From: an uncultured Kineosporia sp.
Lineage (GTDB): Bacteria > Actinomycetota > Actinomycetes > Actinomycetales > Kineosporiaceae
Length of the DNA: 6,009 nt
Assembly (NCBI GenBank): GCA_937859855.1
Contig: CALMAR010000376.1
Coordinates: 8,271-14,279, forward strand
Reading direction: 5' to 3'
The notes beneath the pieces were generated by a model. The model did no database searches, was not told the DNA's origin, and saw only the letters and a program-made list of their open reading frames with translations. A program made the translations under genes and the position numbers. Shown here one piece after another: positions 5,779 to 6,009 of this stretch. Every line of letters starts with the position of its first letter. Within the stretch, counting starts at the first letter, position 1.

Positions 5779-6009
5779 GGCCGCTCCTTGCCTGACATCT
5801 TCGTTGGGCTCGGGGTTCTTGCGGCCGAACCGCGGGCGTTTGCGGGGGGGATTTGGACAACCCCCCCACCCCCGCCGCCCCCCCTACTTCCAGCACCCGG
5901 CCCGCGCACGGCGCCACCACTGGCATCTCCATCTTCATCGCCTCCAGCACTATCAGCGTCTCACCTTCCGCCACTTCTGCTCCCACTTCCGTCAGCACCT
6001 TCCACACAT
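5732..6009 (-). CDS. Biotinyl (biotin carboxyl carrier) domain, partial and probably broken
   Basis: The gene enters from beyond the right edge. Read leftwards from 6007, VWKVLTEVGAEVAEGETL is followed by IVLEAMKMEMPVVAPCAGRVLEV. The biotin-acceptor lysine is in AMKM (codon 5935-5933). The fold should continue for about 25 residues with a second G..V..G..L half. Instead, after the GTA at 5885-5887 the frame enters poly-G and reads GGAAGVGGLSKSPP, and none of the three minus frames restores the missing half. The frame then stays open through the permease start to a TGA at 5732, a 47-base overlap that is unlikely to be real. Only 5885-6009 is credible coding sequence. Carriers of this type serve acetyl-CoA, propionyl-CoA, pyruvate or urea carboxylases. 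The VWKV opening recalls urea carboxylase C-termini, but that is a weak lead. The break may be natural or an assembly error. Confidence 0.7.
   Translation of the reverse strand, partial: VWKVLTEVGAEVAEGETLIVLEAMKMEMPVVAPCAGRVLEVGGAAGVGGLSKSPPQTPAVRPQEPRAQRRCQARSGHEHHRRAHRNGRGKS
5784..5789 (-). promoter_or_regulatory. Ribosome binding site of the SugA-like permease gene
   Basis: On the minus strand AAGGAG is followed by cggcc and ATG (5778-5776). It is the strongest Shine-Dalgarno in the window and sets the permease start. Confidence 0.75.
5844..5884 (-). repeat. G/C homopolymer hairpin patch between biotinyl fragment and permease gene
   Basis: Seven G (5844-5850), a 10-base AT-rich loop atttggacaa and seven C (5861-5867) form a 7-base-pair stem-loop. 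Further C runs lie at 5869-5873 and 5878-5884. On the minus strand the order is interrupted G runs, then the hairpin. It could be the terminator of the right-hand gene, but it begins exactly where the biotinyl domain stops making sense, so damaged or misassembled sequence is equally possible. From here to the permease ribosome site (5790-5843) I see no convincing promoter. Confidence 0.5.

Noticed and set aside
5821..5833. GCGG/CCGC mini-dyad before the SugA-like gene as an operator
   Set aside because: Four-base arms are expected by chance at this GC content.
1..6009. CRISPR array, insertion sequence, tRNA or integron site
   Set aside because: No spaced direct repeats, no transposase-like frame with terminal repeats, and no cloverleaf pattern seen on either strand.

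Overview
The window reads as a stretch of a high-GC Gram-positive (actinobacterial) chromosome. The genes show strong G/C third-position bias, and the two ABC permeases resemble the SugA/SugB trehalose-importer permeases of mycobacteria. The genus cannot be fixed from the sequence alone. There is no rRNA, tRNA, CRISPR array, transposase or phage gene.

Layout, left to right. Positions 1-139 hold a G/C homopolymer hairpin and a 24-base C run lying downstream of cysK. A minus-strand pair follows: a YjbQ-family (UPF0047) protein (1591 to 1190), then, 123 bases further on, cysK for O-acetylserine sulfhydrylase (1066 to 140). A 108-base divergent spacer (1592-1699) with several packed inverted repeats separates them from a plus-strand GH13 amylosucrase-type enzyme (1700-3754). 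A long G/C stem-loop (3757-3805) sits between the convergent ends of this gene and a minus-strand pair of sugar ABC permeases (SugA-like 5778 to 4747, SugB-like 4744 to 3842, only 2 bases apart). At the right edge, the minus strand carries the end of a biotinyl (biotin carrier) domain whose frame degenerates on entering a third G/C homopolymer patch (5844-5884).

Working together: the permease pair would form the membrane channel of an alpha-glucoside importer such as one for trehalose, maltose or sucrose. Its binding protein and ATPase genes are not in the window. The amylosucrase-type enzyme would use cytoplasmic sucrose to build alpha-1,4-glucan and release fructose. CysK makes cysteine from O-acetylserine and sulfide and has no evident link to the sugar genes. 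The sugar-transport/amylosucrase pairing is suggestive, but it spans a homopolymer junction that could be an assembly artefact.

The genes themselves look ordinary. I do not see an undescribed multi-gene system. The unusual signal is the set of three intergenic hairpins with pure-G 5' arms and pure-C 3' arms. They are either unusual terminators or poly-G sequencing artefacts. The third coincides with the loss of a conserved protein domain. The packed dyads upstream of the amylosucrase gene are the other feature worth a look.
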